A DNA stretch of 64,000 nt, from contig JAWLBB010000003.1 of the NCBI GenBank assembly GCA_041395105.1, positions 124,001 to 188,000 on the forward strand, in the 5' to 3' direction. The translations under genes were made by a program, and so were the position numbers. This document shows positions 16,006 through 24,461 of this stretch, one piece after another. The DNA comes from Opitutaceae bacterium (lineage in GTDB: Bacteria; Verrucomicrobiota; Verrucomicrobiia; Opitutales; Opitutaceae). The notes beneath the pieces are model-generated. The model searched no databases. It was not told the origin of the DNA and was given only the letters and a program-made list of their open reading frames with translations. How positions within the stretch are numbered: the first letter of the stretch is position 1; every line of letters begins with the position of its first letter.

Positions 16006-17274
16006 ATGAGTACTGACACCAAATATCTTGATATGGATCTCCTGCGGTTCACCACCGCGGGCAGTGTCGATGACGGCAAGAGCACCTTGATCGGGAGGCT
16101 TCTCTACGATTCGAAGGCGATCTTTGAGGATCAGCTGACCGCGATCGAGAAGAGCAGTGAAATGATGGGCGAGGGGCAGGTGAACCTGGCCCTTCTGACC
16201 GACGGTCTCCGGGCCGAGCGGGAACAAGGCATCACCATCGATGTGGCTTACCGCTATTTCGCGACACCCCGTCGCAAGTTCATCATCGCCGACACGCCGG
16301 GGCACATCCAGTACACCCGGAACATGGTGACGGGTGCTTCGACCGCCAACCTCGCCATCATCCTCATCGACGCCCGCAAGGGGGTGATCGAGCAGACCTG
16401 CCGGCATTCCTTCATCGCCTCGCTCCTGCGTATCCAGCATCTGGTCGTCTGTGTGAACAAGATGGACCTGGTCGACTTCGACGAGGACGTCTTCAACCGC
16501 ATCGTTTCCAACTTCAAGCACTTCGCCTCCCGCCTGGATATTTCGGACATCAAGTTCATCCCGATCAGCGCGCTCGAAGGTGACAACGTTGTCGAGAAAT
16601 CGGACCGGATGCCCTGGTATCAGGGTGCTCCGCTGCTCTTCACGCTCGAGACGACCTACCTGGGCAGCGACTACAACCAGGTCGATTCGCGGTTTCCGGT
16701 GCAGTATGTCATTCGCCCGCAGACCCAGGAGTTTCACGATTTCCGGGGCTTTGCCGGCCGCGTGGCGGGCGGGGTCTTCAAGCCGGGAGACGAAGTGATC
16801 GCCCTGCCTTCCGGATTCACCTCCCGGATCAAGGAGATCCACACCCTGGATGGTCCGGTCGAGGAGGCCTTTCCGCCGATGTCGGTCACGATCACACTCG
16901 AGAACGAGATTGATATCAGCCGGGGAGACATGCTGGCCAAGCCGAACAATCAGCCGACGGTATCCCAGGACCTGGAGCTGATGGTCTGCTGGTTTTCCGA
17001 GAAGCCGCTGCAACCCCGGGGCCGCTACATCATCCGCCACACGACCCGCGATGCCAAATGCCTTATCAAGCAGGTGCGCTACAAGGTGGACATCAATTCG
17101 CTGCACAAGATCGAGGACACTCCGTCAATCGGGTTGAACGACATCGCCCGTATCCAGATTCGGACAACACAGCCGCTTTTCTTCGACGAATACAATCGCA
17201 ACCGGCAGACCGGGAGCGTCATCCTGATCGACGAGTTCACCAATAATACGGTGGCGGCGGGAATGATTCTCTGA
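16006..17274 (+). CDS. cysN: sulfate adenylyltransferase subunit 1 (GTPase)
   Basis: The regulatory GTPase subunit of ATP sulfurylase, an EF-Tu-like translation-factor-type GTPase that couples GTP hydrolysis to APS synthesis by CysD. G1 is GSVDDGKST (19-27), G3 is DTPGH (96-100) and G4 is NKMD (151-154). The beta-barrel domains II and III follow, ending in VILIDEFTNNTVAAGMIL type sequence. At 422 residues there is no CysC fusion, consistent with the separate cysC gene upstream. No Shine-Dalgarno is obvious. Confidence 0.96.
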   Translation: MSTDTKYLDMDLLRFTTAGSVDDGKSTLIGRLLYDSKAIFEDQLTAIEKSSEMMGEGQVNLALLTDGLRAEREQGITIDVAYRYFATPRRKFIIADTPGHIQYTRNMVTGASTANLAIILIDARKGVIEQTCRHSFIASLLRIQHLVVCVNKMDLVDFDEDVFNRIVSNFKHFASRLDISDIKFIPISALEGDNVVEKSDRMPWYQGAPLLFTLETTYLGSDYNQVDSRFPVQYVIRPQTQEFHDFRGFAGRVAGGVFKPGDEVIALPSGFTSRIKEIHTLDGPVEEAFPPMSVTITLENEIDISRGDMLAKPNNQPTVSQDLELMVCWFSEKPLQPRGRYIIRHTTRDAKCLIKQVRYKVDINSLHKIEDTPSIGLNDIARIQIRTTQPLFFDEYNRNRQTGSVILIDEFTNNTVAAGMIL

Positions 17275-17300
17275 GCGACGGTGCCTGCCGACGCGAGGAT

Positions 17301-17319
17301 CGGTTCTGAGACAGAGCCG
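17301..17319 (+). terminator. stem-loop after cysN
   Basis: CGGTTCTG (17301-17308), loop AGA, CAGAGCCG (17312-17319) makes an 8-bp stem with one G-T pair, 27 nt after the cysN stop. No T-run follows, so it may act as an mRNA 3'-end stabiliser or a factor-dependent stop. Confidence 0.4.
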
Positions 17320-17400
17320 ACATGACCGGGGACCGCAAATGCGGGCAACCGGATCATTATGAGCAAGGTGGGTTGTTTGATGAGAGAGCGGCGGGTGCGC

Positions 17401-17510
17401 GGTCGACGGACGCAGGCCGCGTTGCGGCGGAGATGGAAGATGGGAGATGGGAGATCGGGTAGAGGACAGAGGATGGAAGACGGAACGATGGGGACGAAGG
17501 ACACGAAGGG
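17401..17510 (+). repeat. hairpin plus heptamer composite repeat, copy e
   Basis: Hairpin GCCGC (17416-17420), GTT, GCGGC (17424-17428) is followed by GGAGATGGAAGATGGGAGAT-type heptamers, then TCGGGTAGAGGACAGA and an ACGAAGGACACGAAGG module. It fills the cysN-menA gap; the remaining bases to 17620 show no further feature. Confidence 0.75.
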
Positions 17511-17620
17511 GAGAGAGTTTTGAGGTGGAGGGTGGGCGTGGCTCTGCAGTTTTTGGGTGGGATCGCTTCTGCGGGTGAATTCCGGATCCTTTCCGAATTC
17601 GTGTTGATTCGTGAGGGTTC

Positions 17621-18550
17621 GTGGGCAGTGATGAACCGATCTTGTCATTTCCCGGTGAACCTCAGCGATCGGGTCGCGGTCTGCGGCCATGGATTTCGGC
17701 GGCTCGGCCGAAGACTTTGCCGGCTGCGGTGATTCCCGTGCTGCTCGGGAGTGGGTTTGCCTTGCGGGACGGAGGCACCTTATGGCCGGGCCTGCTCATC
17801 TGCCTGATCTTCGCCCTGCTCGTCCAGATCGGAACGAACTACGCGAACGACTATTTTGATTTCGTCAAAGGCGCGGACCGGGATGACCGGGTCGGGCCGA
17901 AGCGGGCTGTGGTATCGGGATGGGTCACCCCCCGTGGGATGTTGGTCGCTTCGATCCTGGTTTTTTTGACCGCCTTCTGTGTGGGGCTGGTGCTGGTCGC
18001 CTACCGCGGACCGGTCCTCCTGGCCGTTGGGGTCGTCAGCATCCTTTTTGGATTTGCCTATACGGGTGGACCTTTTCCGCTGGCTTACCGGGGTTTGGGG
18101 GATCTTTTTGTCCTGATTTTCTTCGGCGGGGTAGCGGTCGGTGGAACCTACTTCGTGATGACCGGTGATCTGACGTTGGAGGTGATGCTGGCGGCGCTTC
18201 CAATCGGGCTGCTGGCCACGAATATCCTGGTCGTGAACAATTACCGGGACATGGAAACGGATGCCCGGGCGGCAAAGCGGACCCTGGTGGTCCGTTACGG
18301 CAGGGGATTTGCCCGTGCGCAGTATGGGATTTCGCTTCTCGTGGTCTTTGCCCTACCGGTGATTTTTGCGGTCAACCGCAAGGAGGTCTTGCTGTTGCTT
18401 CCCCTGCTGGCCCTGCCTTTTGGGTTGCGGGCGTGGGCCCGCCTGACGCCGGATCGATCGCCCGATGAGCTCAACGGCCTGTTGGGTGCGAGTGCCGGTG
18501 TGCTTCTGATTTACGGAGTCTGCCTGGCGTTTGCGGTGACGCAAGGGTAG
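17621..18550 (+). CDS. menA: 1,4-dihydroxy-2-naphthoate polyprenyltransferase-like (UbiA family)
   Basis: A polytopic inner-membrane prenyltransferase of the UbiA superfamily with about eight or nine hydrophobic helices. The first Asp-rich motif is NDYFD (76-80) in GTNYANDYFDFVKGAD and the second is NNYRDMETD (206-214); together they bind Mg-prenyl diphosphate. Both motif contexts match MenA, which attaches the polyprenyl chain in menaquinone synthesis, better than UbiA or ChlG. GTG 17621 is the predicted start; the first 20 residues are poorly conserved in character, so the true start could be slightly downstream. No other men genes are in the window. Confidence 0.87.
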   Translation: MGSDEPILSFPGEPQRSGRGLRPWISAARPKTLPAAVIPVLLGSGFALRDGGTLWPGLLICLIFALLVQIGTNYANDYFDFVKGADRDDRVGPKRAVVSGWVTPRGMLVASILVFLTAFCVGLVLVAYRGPVLLAVGVVSILFGFAYTGGPFPLAYRGLGDLFVLIFFGGVAVGGTYFVMTGDLTLEVMLAALPIGLLATNILVVNNYRDMETDARAAKRTLVVRYGRGFARAQYGISLLVVFALPVIFAVNRKEVLLLLPLLALPFGLRAWARLTPDRSPDELNGLLGASAGVLLIYGVCLAFAVTQG

Positions 18551-18583
18551 GGCGGACGAGCCGACAGCGCCGAGCCGGCAAAT

Positions 18584-18656
18584 TGTAGTCCCGGCAGTCT
18601 CTTGCCGGGTTCTTCCACGCCACGTTGGAGCGCCCCAAGAGACTGGGGCGGCTACA
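18584..18656. repeat. inverted pair of REP-like TGTAGY hairpins
   Basis: Copy 1 on + (18584-18609): TGTAGT, stem CCCGGCA/TGCCGGG, loop GTCTCT. Copy 2 on - (18656-18631): TGTAGC, stem CGCCCCA/TGGGGCG, the same loop GTCTCT. The two 26-nt elements face each other across 21 nt, like a REPIN/BIME. The stems differ in sequence but each is perfectly complementary. Confidence 0.85.
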
Positions 18657-18731
18657 GGAACGGCGTTGGACGCTGGGGCTTGGGCTTCGGAGGACGGCCC
18701 GGCGGTCCGTCCCTACCGGGTGGCGGGGCTC

Positions 18732-19061
18732 TCAGGCGAGGTGCGGCTGGATCTTGGTCTTGAGGTCGGCTTTGCCGACGAGACCGACGAACTGTTCTGC
18801 GACCTGGCCGTTCTTGAAGAGGATGAGGGTGGGAATCGCGCGGATACCGTATTGCCCGGCGATGGCGCCGTTCTCATCGACGTCAACCTTGCCGATACTC
18901 AGTTTGCCGGACATCTCGGTCGCCAGTTCTTCGAGAACCGGGGCGATCGCCTTGCAGGGGCCGCACCACGGGGCCCAGAAATCGACGAGGACGGGCACCG
19001 CGGACGAATCGATGGTGCTTTTGAAATTTTCGGTGGTGAGGTGTTGGATGGCGTCTGACAT
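18732..19061 (-). CDS. trxA: thioredoxin
   Basis: A classical 109-residue thioredoxin: the redox site WCGPCK is at residues 32-37 (Cys33 and Cys36) in FWAPWCGPCKAIAP, followed by KVDVDENGAIAGQYGIRAIPT with the cis-Pro and the C-terminal helix. It reduces protein disulfides in the cytoplasm with thioredoxin reductase. It stands alone between menA (convergent) and the scpA unit, with its own upstream region of about 90 nt. Confidence 0.96.
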   Translation of the reverse strand: MSDAIQHLTTENFKSTIDSSAVPVLVDFWAPWCGPCKAIAPVLEELATEMSGKLSIGKVDVDENGAIAGQYGIRAIPTLILFKNGQVAEQFVGLVGKADLKTKIQPHLA

Positions 19062-19152
19062 GAGTGGATTGAGTGGTTAAGCCTCTAGTGGGAATTCTGC
19101 AAGCCCGGGACTTTGATGAGATCAAATCACCGAGGCACGGCGTTCAAGAATA

Positions 19153-19431
19153 TCATTTGGGAGTGGACTGCTGGATGATCTCCGCCAACTCGGATTTTTC
19201 GACCTGATGCAGCCGTTTGCCTCGGTTCTTCAGCTCCTCGAAGGTCTTCATGACCGTCTCCGTCATCCGCTCGTGCGTTTCCTCAGACCCGCCGACGAGG
19301 GAAAACTCTTCCGCGACGGTGACCCGTTTGTGGCCATCGGTATTGTCCAGGCCCAACCCGAGCAGGTGGGCGCGCTGTTCCCGTTTTTGCGTCACTCTAC
19401 GTGAAGATGCGTCAAGCTTCGGAGGGATCAA
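19153..19431 (-). CDS. hypothetical protein coupled to scpA (92 aa)
   Basis: A small charged protein starting with TTG inside the last codons of scpA (20-nt overlap). The C-terminal half is helical with alternating charged residues (METVMKTFEELKNRG type pattern at residues 56-72). No domain is recognised. Overlap with scpA and the same strand argue for translation from the same mRNA; the absence of an ATG makes the exact start uncertain. Confidence 0.5.
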   Translation of the reverse strand: MIPPKLDASSRRVTQKREQRAHLLGLGLDNTDGHKRVTVAEEFSLVGGSEETHERMTETVMKTFEELKNRGKRLHQVEKSELAEIIQQSTPK

Positions 19432-20176
19432 GTTCGTTCTCCAAATTAAGACTGTGACAATGAATATCGGTGAAAGCGGCGTTTTGTGTAACCGTGAGCC
19501 GCCTCATCCGGACCAGTTCGAGGATGGCGAGGAAGGTGACGACGAGGGTGCGCAGGGTGGTATGTTCCGGGAGGAGGCTGGAAAAGGTGAACGTCTTTTC
19601 ACGGCCGGCGCGTTCGAGGATCATCTCCATCTGGTCCACCACGGTCGTCCGGTCGTCGGTGATTTCGCCGACCACGAGTTTCTCGGCGAGGCGCCGTAGC
19701 ACGAGGTTGAAGTTGTTCCAGACATCGAGGCGGTCGATCGGTGCGAGGGGGCGGTCTTCGACTGGATCAAACTGCCCGAAACCATCCCGGGCGATGCGGT
19801 TCTGTTCGGCGGAAGACAGGGCGTCCAGCGAAGAGGCGGCATCCCGGAATTTCCGGTATTCGAGCAATTGATGGACCAGTTCCCAGCGCGGGTCGGAGTC
19901 ATCTTCCTCGGCGTCGGGATCGACTGCCTGATCCTGCTTGGGCAGGAGCATCCGGCTTTTGATCTCCATGAGTGAAGCCGCCATCACGAAAAAGTCGCCG
20001 GCCACTTCGAGCTGAAGTTCCTTCATGGCGAAAAGGACGTCCAGGTACTGCTTGAGGACATCGGCGATCGGGATGTCGTAGATGTCGACTTCGCTCTTCC
20101 GGATGAGAAAGAGAAGCAGGTCGAGAGGGCCCTCGAAGACCTCGAGTTTGATGGGATGATCGGTTTCAGCAACCAT
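19412..20176 (-). CDS. scpA: segregation and condensation protein A
   Basis: ScpA is the kleisin subunit that bridges the Smc dimer and ScpB in the bacterial condensin. The N-terminus KLEVFEGPLDLLLFLIRKSEVDIYDIPI pattern (residues 7-34 region) is the family signature, followed by the helical LEVAGDFFVMAASLMEIKSRMLLP segment and the C-terminal winged-helix-like part with TVVTFLAILELVRMRRL. Length 254 is normal. scpB is not in the window. A composite repeat lies directly upstream of the gene. Confidence 0.94.
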   Translation of the reverse strand: MVAETDHPIKLEVFEGPLDLLLFLIRKSEVDIYDIPIADVLKQYLDVLFAMKELQLEVAGDFFVMAASLMEIKSRMLLPKQDQAVDPDAEEDDSDPRWELVHQLLEYRKFRDAASSLDALSSAEQNRIARDGFGQFDPVEDRPLAPIDRLDVWNNFNLVLRRLAEKLVVGEITDDRTTVVDQMEMILERAGREKTFTFSSLLPEHTTLRTLVVTFLAILELVRMRRLTVTQNAAFTDIHCHSLNLENELDPSEA

Positions 20177-20182
20177 GGGGGA

Positions 20183-20340
20183 AGAAGCGAGCTTGGCTCG
20201 CGAAGATCGGAGATGGAAGATCGGAGATCGGGAAGAGGCCGGTGAGATGAAAGCCGCTCCGCGGCGAAGATAGGAGATGGGAGAGGGGAAGAGGGCGGTG
20301 GACTGTGGACGGTGGACGGTGGGAGATGGAAAGTGTGAAG
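20183..20340 (+). repeat. hairpin plus heptamer composite repeat, copy f (double)
   Basis: Two hairpins, each starting a run: GCGAGC (20187-20192), TTG, GCTCGC (20196-20201) and GCCGC (20253-20257), TCC, GCGGC (20261-20265). Both are followed by GAAGAT and heptamers. A short GTGGACGGTGGACGGTGG run closes the copy. It lies between the minus-strand genes rsmB and scpA, yet is G-rich on the + strand like all other copies. Confidence 0.75.
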
Positions 20341-20370
20341 GGGGATGTCGGGGGGTGGGAAGCTTGAATT

Positions 20371-21585
20371 TCAGGTCGGCGGTTTGCGTTGCAGGATGGC
20401 GACGTAGAATCCGTCGCCGTTGAATCGTTCGGGGAGGATGTAGTGACCGGGGCCGGCGGCTTCCGGCAGGTTCAGGGGGTTGGAGGACGGGAATGGGGAG
20501 AAGTCCGGATGGCGGGCCAGGAAGGCCTCCACGACCGCTTCGTTTTCTGTCCGACAGAGGGAGCAGGTGGCGTAGACAAGGCGACCGCCGGGTCGGACGC
20601 AGTTGGCGGCCTGCCCCAGAATTTCAATCTGCCGCTCGGCCTGTTTTGCGAGGGTCTCCGGATCGGTCTGGTGACGAAGAAACGGATGACGGCGCCAGGT
20701 GCCGGAACCGGAACAGGGTGCGTCGACCAGGACTCCGTCAAAGGCCTGTCGGGGCGCATGGCTCAATCGCTGGCTCAGGCATCGGATATTCGCAAGCCCA
20801 CTGCGTTCGGCCCGTTTCTGCAGTTCGGCCAGGGCGGAAGCCCGGCGGTCCATGGCGGTGACGGATCCTTCGGCACCGACCAGGCCGGCCAGATGCAGCG
20901 ACTTTCCCCCGGCACCGGCGCAGGCATCCAGCCATTTTTCACCTTTCGCGGGAGTTGCCTGGTGAAGGATGGCCTGGGAACCGATGTCCTGAATCTCGAT
21001 GCGGCCATCCTTGAGCGCCTCAAGTGAATCCACCTTCGAGCCGGTCGGCACGGCGATGGCGCCGGGCACCTCGCCTGAGGGTTCGGCCTGAAGTCCGTGG
21101 TGCCGGAGTTCCGCCACAATGGTCGCGACCGCATCGGGATCCGTCCGAAGCCAGATGGGCGGACGCTTGAGGGTATGGGGGAGGTGGGAGGTTGCGCTGG
21201 CGGGGAACTCCGTTGCCACCCAGCCGGGCTCAAGCATCTCGGCGTGGTAGGGCCGGTGGGGGTCGTAGGATGATAGGATGGCGGAGGCCGCCACCGGATC
21301 TCCCGGCTTAAGCGAGGCGAGCACCTCCGGCAGGGCGGCCTTCCCCGATGCGGTCTCGGTGGTGGGGTCGGCCAGCAGAATCAGGAATTGGCCGGCGAAG
21401 AGAGGGGAGACTGCCCGCAGCGGATCGATCCATTCCCGGTAGCGGAACCAGGTGAAGACGAGTTCGCGATAGAGGCGGCGATCGCGGGAGCCTGCCCCGC
21501 GGATCCGTCGGATCTGGTCCTGGACACAGGCGGCCACGTCCTCACCGGGTTTGAGGTGGGGCTCGACGGCATCGATCAGGCGCAA
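20371..21585 (-). CDS. rsmB: RsmB-like rRNA cytosine-C5 methyltransferase
   Basis: A NOL1/NOP2/Sun-family SAM-dependent m5C RNA methyltransferase. An N-terminal helical region (NusB-like, residues 1-70) precedes the Rossmann domain with the SAM site DACAGAGGKS (220-229), the cysteine motif DAPCSGSGTWRRHP with C291 and the catalytic-cysteine motif ATCS with C341. Fused NusB-like plus catalytic domains fit RsmB (16S C967) but other Sun-family substrates are possible. The TTG start at 21585 is uncertain: the open frame continues upstream into composite repeat copy g, with plausible helix sequence for another five codons. Confidence 0.87.
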   Translation of the reverse strand: MRLIDAVEPHLKPGEDVAACVQDQIRRIRGAGSRDRRLYRELVFTWFRYREWIDPLRAVSPLFAGQFLILLADPTTETASGKAALPEVLASLKPGDPVAASAILSSYDPHRPYHAEMLEPGWVATEFPASATSHLPHTLKRPPIWLRTDPDAVATIVAELRHHGLQAEPSGEVPGAIAVPTGSKVDSLEALKDGRIEIQDIGSQAILHQATPAKGEKWLDACAGAGGKSLHLAGLVGAEGSVTAMDRRASALAELQKRAERSGLANIRCLSQRLSHAPRQAFDGVLVDAPCSGSGTWRRHPFLRHQTDPETLAKQAERQIEILGQAANCVRPGGRLVYATCSLCRTENEAVVEAFLARHPDFSPFPSSNPLNLPEAAGPGHYILPERFNGDGFYVAILQRKPPT

Positions 21586-21599
21586 CGCGAGATCAAGCT

Positions 21600-21728
21600 G
21601 ACGCTGGAGACGGGGAGGGAAGATGGTGGGAGAGCCGCGTGGCGGCGGACGGAGAATTGAACTACCAAGGAACGAAGGGGAGTAAGGGAGGAGGCCGTGG
21701 GGCGGTGATGGAGGACGGAGGGCGGTGG
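21600..21728 (+). repeat. composite repeat, copy g
   Basis: Hairpin GCCGC (21634-21638), GTG, GCGGC (21642-21646), preceded by GGAAGATGGTGGGAGA, then GAATTGAACTACCAAGGAACGAAGG (in separate words: GAATTGAACT and CCAAGGAACGAAGG at 21652-21678) and a GGGAGGAGGCC...TGGGGCGG block that matches 29654-29680. It separates lptD and rsmB and may overlap the true 5' end of rsmB. Confidence 0.7.
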
Positions 21729-21729
21729 G

Positions 21730-23883
21730 TCAGAAGCCGAGGAAGCGGATGCCGAACTCGAGGCGATTGCCGGTTTCGCGTCGGGGGCCGTCGTAGAAGG
21801 TGATGCCGTATTCGATCTCCCAGAGGTTGTGGATATTCTGGGCGATGCGGATGGACGCTTCGTTCAGGATGGAGGTTTTTGCGTCGTAATGAAGGCGCGC
21901 GTTGATGGCAAAGGTCTCGTTCACCCGGAACCGGCCATCCATGGTGTACTGCTGGAATTCCCCCTTGAGGAAATCCGTGCCGACACTGAGTTGCCAGTAT
22001 TCCTGATCGATGAGCGCGAGTTCGGTGTTCAGCTCATCGAGTTCCCAGGTATCCGGATTGATGCGGGTATAGAACCGGGCGCGCAGCCAGGGTGCGGGAG
22101 TGAAGTCGAAAAGGGTGTAGATCGACGACGGATCATCCACTGCGGGGTCGTCGTTGAAGCGGATGTCGCCGGCCAGATAGAGGCGGAAGAGATCCCGGGA
22201 TCCATAGTCCCTGCTCCGGGTCTGGATGGTGTTGTCGAAGCCGATTCGAAGTGTGTTGGTGTCGCTCAGGTCATCGAGAGTGGGTCGGATCTCGGACAGG
22301 GAGAGGGGCGGCAGGGCCGTGCTGAATACGTTGCGGTCGATGACCGGGATGATCGATCGGCCCTTCTCCGCATCGGGAATATAGCGGTATTGAAGGGTCG
22401 TATTGATCAGGTGGCGCAGTCCATTGATCTCCCAGATGGGCTCCTTGAAGTCGAAATCGGCGAAGCTCTTGATCGAGGCGTCAAAACCAATCTCCCCCAG
22501 CCAGCGGGTGTAGCTGTCGGAGCCGTCGACCGTCTTCTCGTAGTGGGTGGCCCGCCCTCCGACCAGGGGGGTGAAGGTCATCCACGGCTGCAGCCGCATG
22601 GCCCGGGATAAACCATAGTAGGCGTCGAAGCGGTCGCTCTGGAGCCGGGTCTGGTCGCTGACGTCGGTGTATTCGAGGCGGGCGGCGCTGAGCTGGAGTT
22701 CATGGACGAACCCATGACCGATCGCGGTGGGCATGAGGTCGAAGCGGACTTCCGGGAGCCGCTCGGTCATGGCGAAGAACTCGTTGGCCTGGTAGCGTCC
22801 GAACAGGCTGACCTGGTAATTGGAACCCCGGTAGGCGGCCTCGACGTAGGTGTCGGGCTGCTGCGATTGATCGAAGAGGGAGGGGCGGAAGTCGCGGGTG
22901 ACCTCCGAATCCGACCAGGCGTTGACCAGTGCCGTCAGTGAGAGCCGGTCATTGACGTCCTGGTAATGTTCCCAGGCCAGGAAGTAGCGATCGGTATCGA
23001 TCGGGTCGCCGAGAACATCGGTGCCCCGCTCTCCCGTGTCGTGGATGGTGTTGAAGCGGAAGACCCCGGCGGCCCCATTCCCGTCGTTGCCGGGCCGATA
23101 GCGGAGGATCGGCCCCCAGAGAATCCCCCGTTCGCTGAAATAGCCGAGGAAGCCGCCAACATCCAGACCCGACCCGAGGCCGACCGTCATCCCGAACCCG
23201 GCGAAGGCGCCGAGATAAGAGCTGTAGCCCGCATAGCCTTCGAGATACGGTTCGCCGAAATCGATATCGCCGCTGACGCCCGGCGCGAAGAAAACGGGGA
23301 CGTTGCCGAGCCGCACCACCAGTCGATCCGCCTTGATCCTGCGGTCGCCGAAATAGTGGAGGGCATCAGCGGTCGCACGGGGAGCCAGGGTGGCCGGTTC
23401 CCCGTAGAAGATCACGGGGTTCTCGGTGGTGAGGTCGTCAACCGTGCCGCCCGCCCGATCGCCGGCCACGTAGCCGGGGGGCTGCCCGAGACGAAACCGG
23501 GTCAATTCGGCTCGTTTCTCCTTGGGCCAGTATTCCACCTTGTCCGCAAGGAGGCGGTAATTCTCCTTCATGATGACGACGTGGCCGCTGGCCTCGGCCC
23601 GCCCCCCGGTCTGGCTGTAGCGGATTTCATCCGCCACCAGAAGCCAGCCGTCGTAACTCAGCCTGGCATTCTGCCGGGCCACCATCTGCCCCGTCCGGTC
23701 ATCGTATTCGATCGGGGCTTCGGAGGTAAGCTCGATCCCGGTCTCCGGGCTTTCGACCGCTGCGTGCAGTCCGGACCCGACGAACGGGCTTCCGAGAAGC
23801 AGGGCGAAGGCTGGCAGGAGACTCTTGAGGGCGCGGACCACGAAGCGAGATTTCCGCTCCGTTCGACCGATGTCGAGCGACAA
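21730..23883 (-). CDS. lptD: LPS-assembly protein LptD-like outer-membrane protein
   Basis: An N-terminal signal sequence (hydrophobic residues about 17-40, ending near GLHAA) is followed by an OstA-like periplasmic domain (residues about 48-160, with repeated strands such as ARLSYDGWLLVADEIRY and GHVVIMKENYRLLADKVEYW) and a long beta-barrel region with alternating aromatic strands to the C-terminal Phe (RFLGF), as for outer-membrane proteins. LptD inserts lipopolysaccharide into the outer leaflet. The 717-aa length is within the family range, though it lacks the Cys-rich features of E. coli LptD. The start is TTG. Identity as LptD rather than a related OstA-barrel protein is likely but not certain. 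Confidence 0.8.
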   Translation of the reverse strand: MSLDIGRTERKSRFVVRALKSLLPAFALLLGSPFVGSGLHAAVESPETGIELTSEAPIEYDDRTGQMVARQNARLSYDGWLLVADEIRYSQTGGRAEASGHVVIMKENYRLLADKVEYWPKEKRAELTRFRLGQPPGYVAGDRAGGTVDDLTTENPVIFYGEPATLAPRATADALHYFGDRRIKADRLVVRLGNVPVFFAPGVSGDIDFGEPYLEGYAGYSSYLGAFAGFGMTVGLGSGLDVGGFLGYFSERGILWGPILRYRPGNDGNGAAGVFRFNTIHDTGERGTDVLGDPIDTDRYFLAWEHYQDVNDRLSLTALVNAWSDSEVTRDFRPSLFDQSQQPDTYVEAAYRGSNYQVSLFGRYQANEFFAMTERLPEVRFDLMPTAIGHGFVHELQLSAARLEYTDVSDQTRLQSDRFDAYYGLSRAMRLQPWMTFTPLVGGRATHYEKTVDGSDSYTRWLGEIGFDASIKSFADFDFKEPIWEINGLRHLINTTLQYRYIPDAEKGRSIIPVIDRNVFSTALPPLSLSEIRPTLDDLSDTNTLRIGFDNTIQTRSRDYGSRDLFRLYLAGDIRFNDDPAVDDPSSIYTLFDFTPAPWLRARFYTRINPDTWELDELNTELALIDQEYWQLSVGTDFLKGEFQQYTMDGRFRVNETFAINARLHYDAKTSILNEASIRIAQNIHNLWEIEYGITFYDGPRRETGNRLEFGIRFLGF

Positions 23884-23943
23884 CTCGGAGAGGAAACGGA
23901 GGGCAGATCCTCTCCGGCCCTGCCTTTCCGGTTGTTTCAGGGG

Positions 23944-24246
23944 TCAGGCGGCGTTGGGATCAACGCACTTCGGCCCCTTGAGGGCGTCCTTGACCTCGAC
24001 AATGACGGGATACTTGTCGGCCTCGTTGGCATTCATCTCGACGAACTCCTTCCACTCTTCCGGGACGTCGTAATCCGGAAAGATGGCTTCGACCGGGCAC
24101 TCGGGAACGCAGGCATTGCAGTCAATGCACGTCTCGGCATTGATATAGAGCCGATCGGGCGCTTCATGAAAGGCCTCGACCGGGCAGACCGCGGCACAGC
24201 TGGTGTATTTGCAATCGACACAGAGACCGGTAACGACGTAAGCCAT
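23944..24246 (-). CDS. fdxA: ferredoxin, seven-iron type
   Basis: A 100-residue ferredoxin with eight or more cluster cysteines: C9, C12, C17 and C21 in the first motif and C40, C43, C46 and C50 in the second (CIDCNACVPECP). The first motif has the longer C12-x4-C17 spacing typical of the Azotobacter-type [3Fe-4S][4Fe-4S] ferredoxins, and the C-terminal extension with EEWKEFVEMN is also typical. It carries electrons at low potential in the cytoplasm. It lies 60 nt upstream of lptD on the same strand, without an obvious functional link. Confidence 0.9.
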   Translation of the reverse strand: MAYVVTGLCVDCKYTSCAAVCPVEAFHEAPDRLYINAETCIDCNACVPECPVEAIFPDYDVPEEWKEFVEMNANEADKYPVIVEVKDALKGPKCVDPNAA

Positions 24247-24461
24247 GGGTGATTTTCAGAGGTGAGTTCGGGGTGAATAAGCGAAGAAGAAGTCACGGGA
24301 AGATGAAGCAATCCGCTTGGAACTCAAGTCCCGATGAGGGGTAAATGCCCGTCATCGGATCCGCCCGGATGCCCAGATGCCCACCTCCGGAGAATTCCCC
24401 GGAGCAGAGTGTAACTTCCCGAGCCACGCCCCGTCTTTCTCATCGTTCCCCTCATCCTATC

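Noticed and set aside
22966..24252. 428-codon + frame over lptD and the ferredoxin gene
   Set aside because: It covers the antisense of two well-supported genes and shows no family resemblance.
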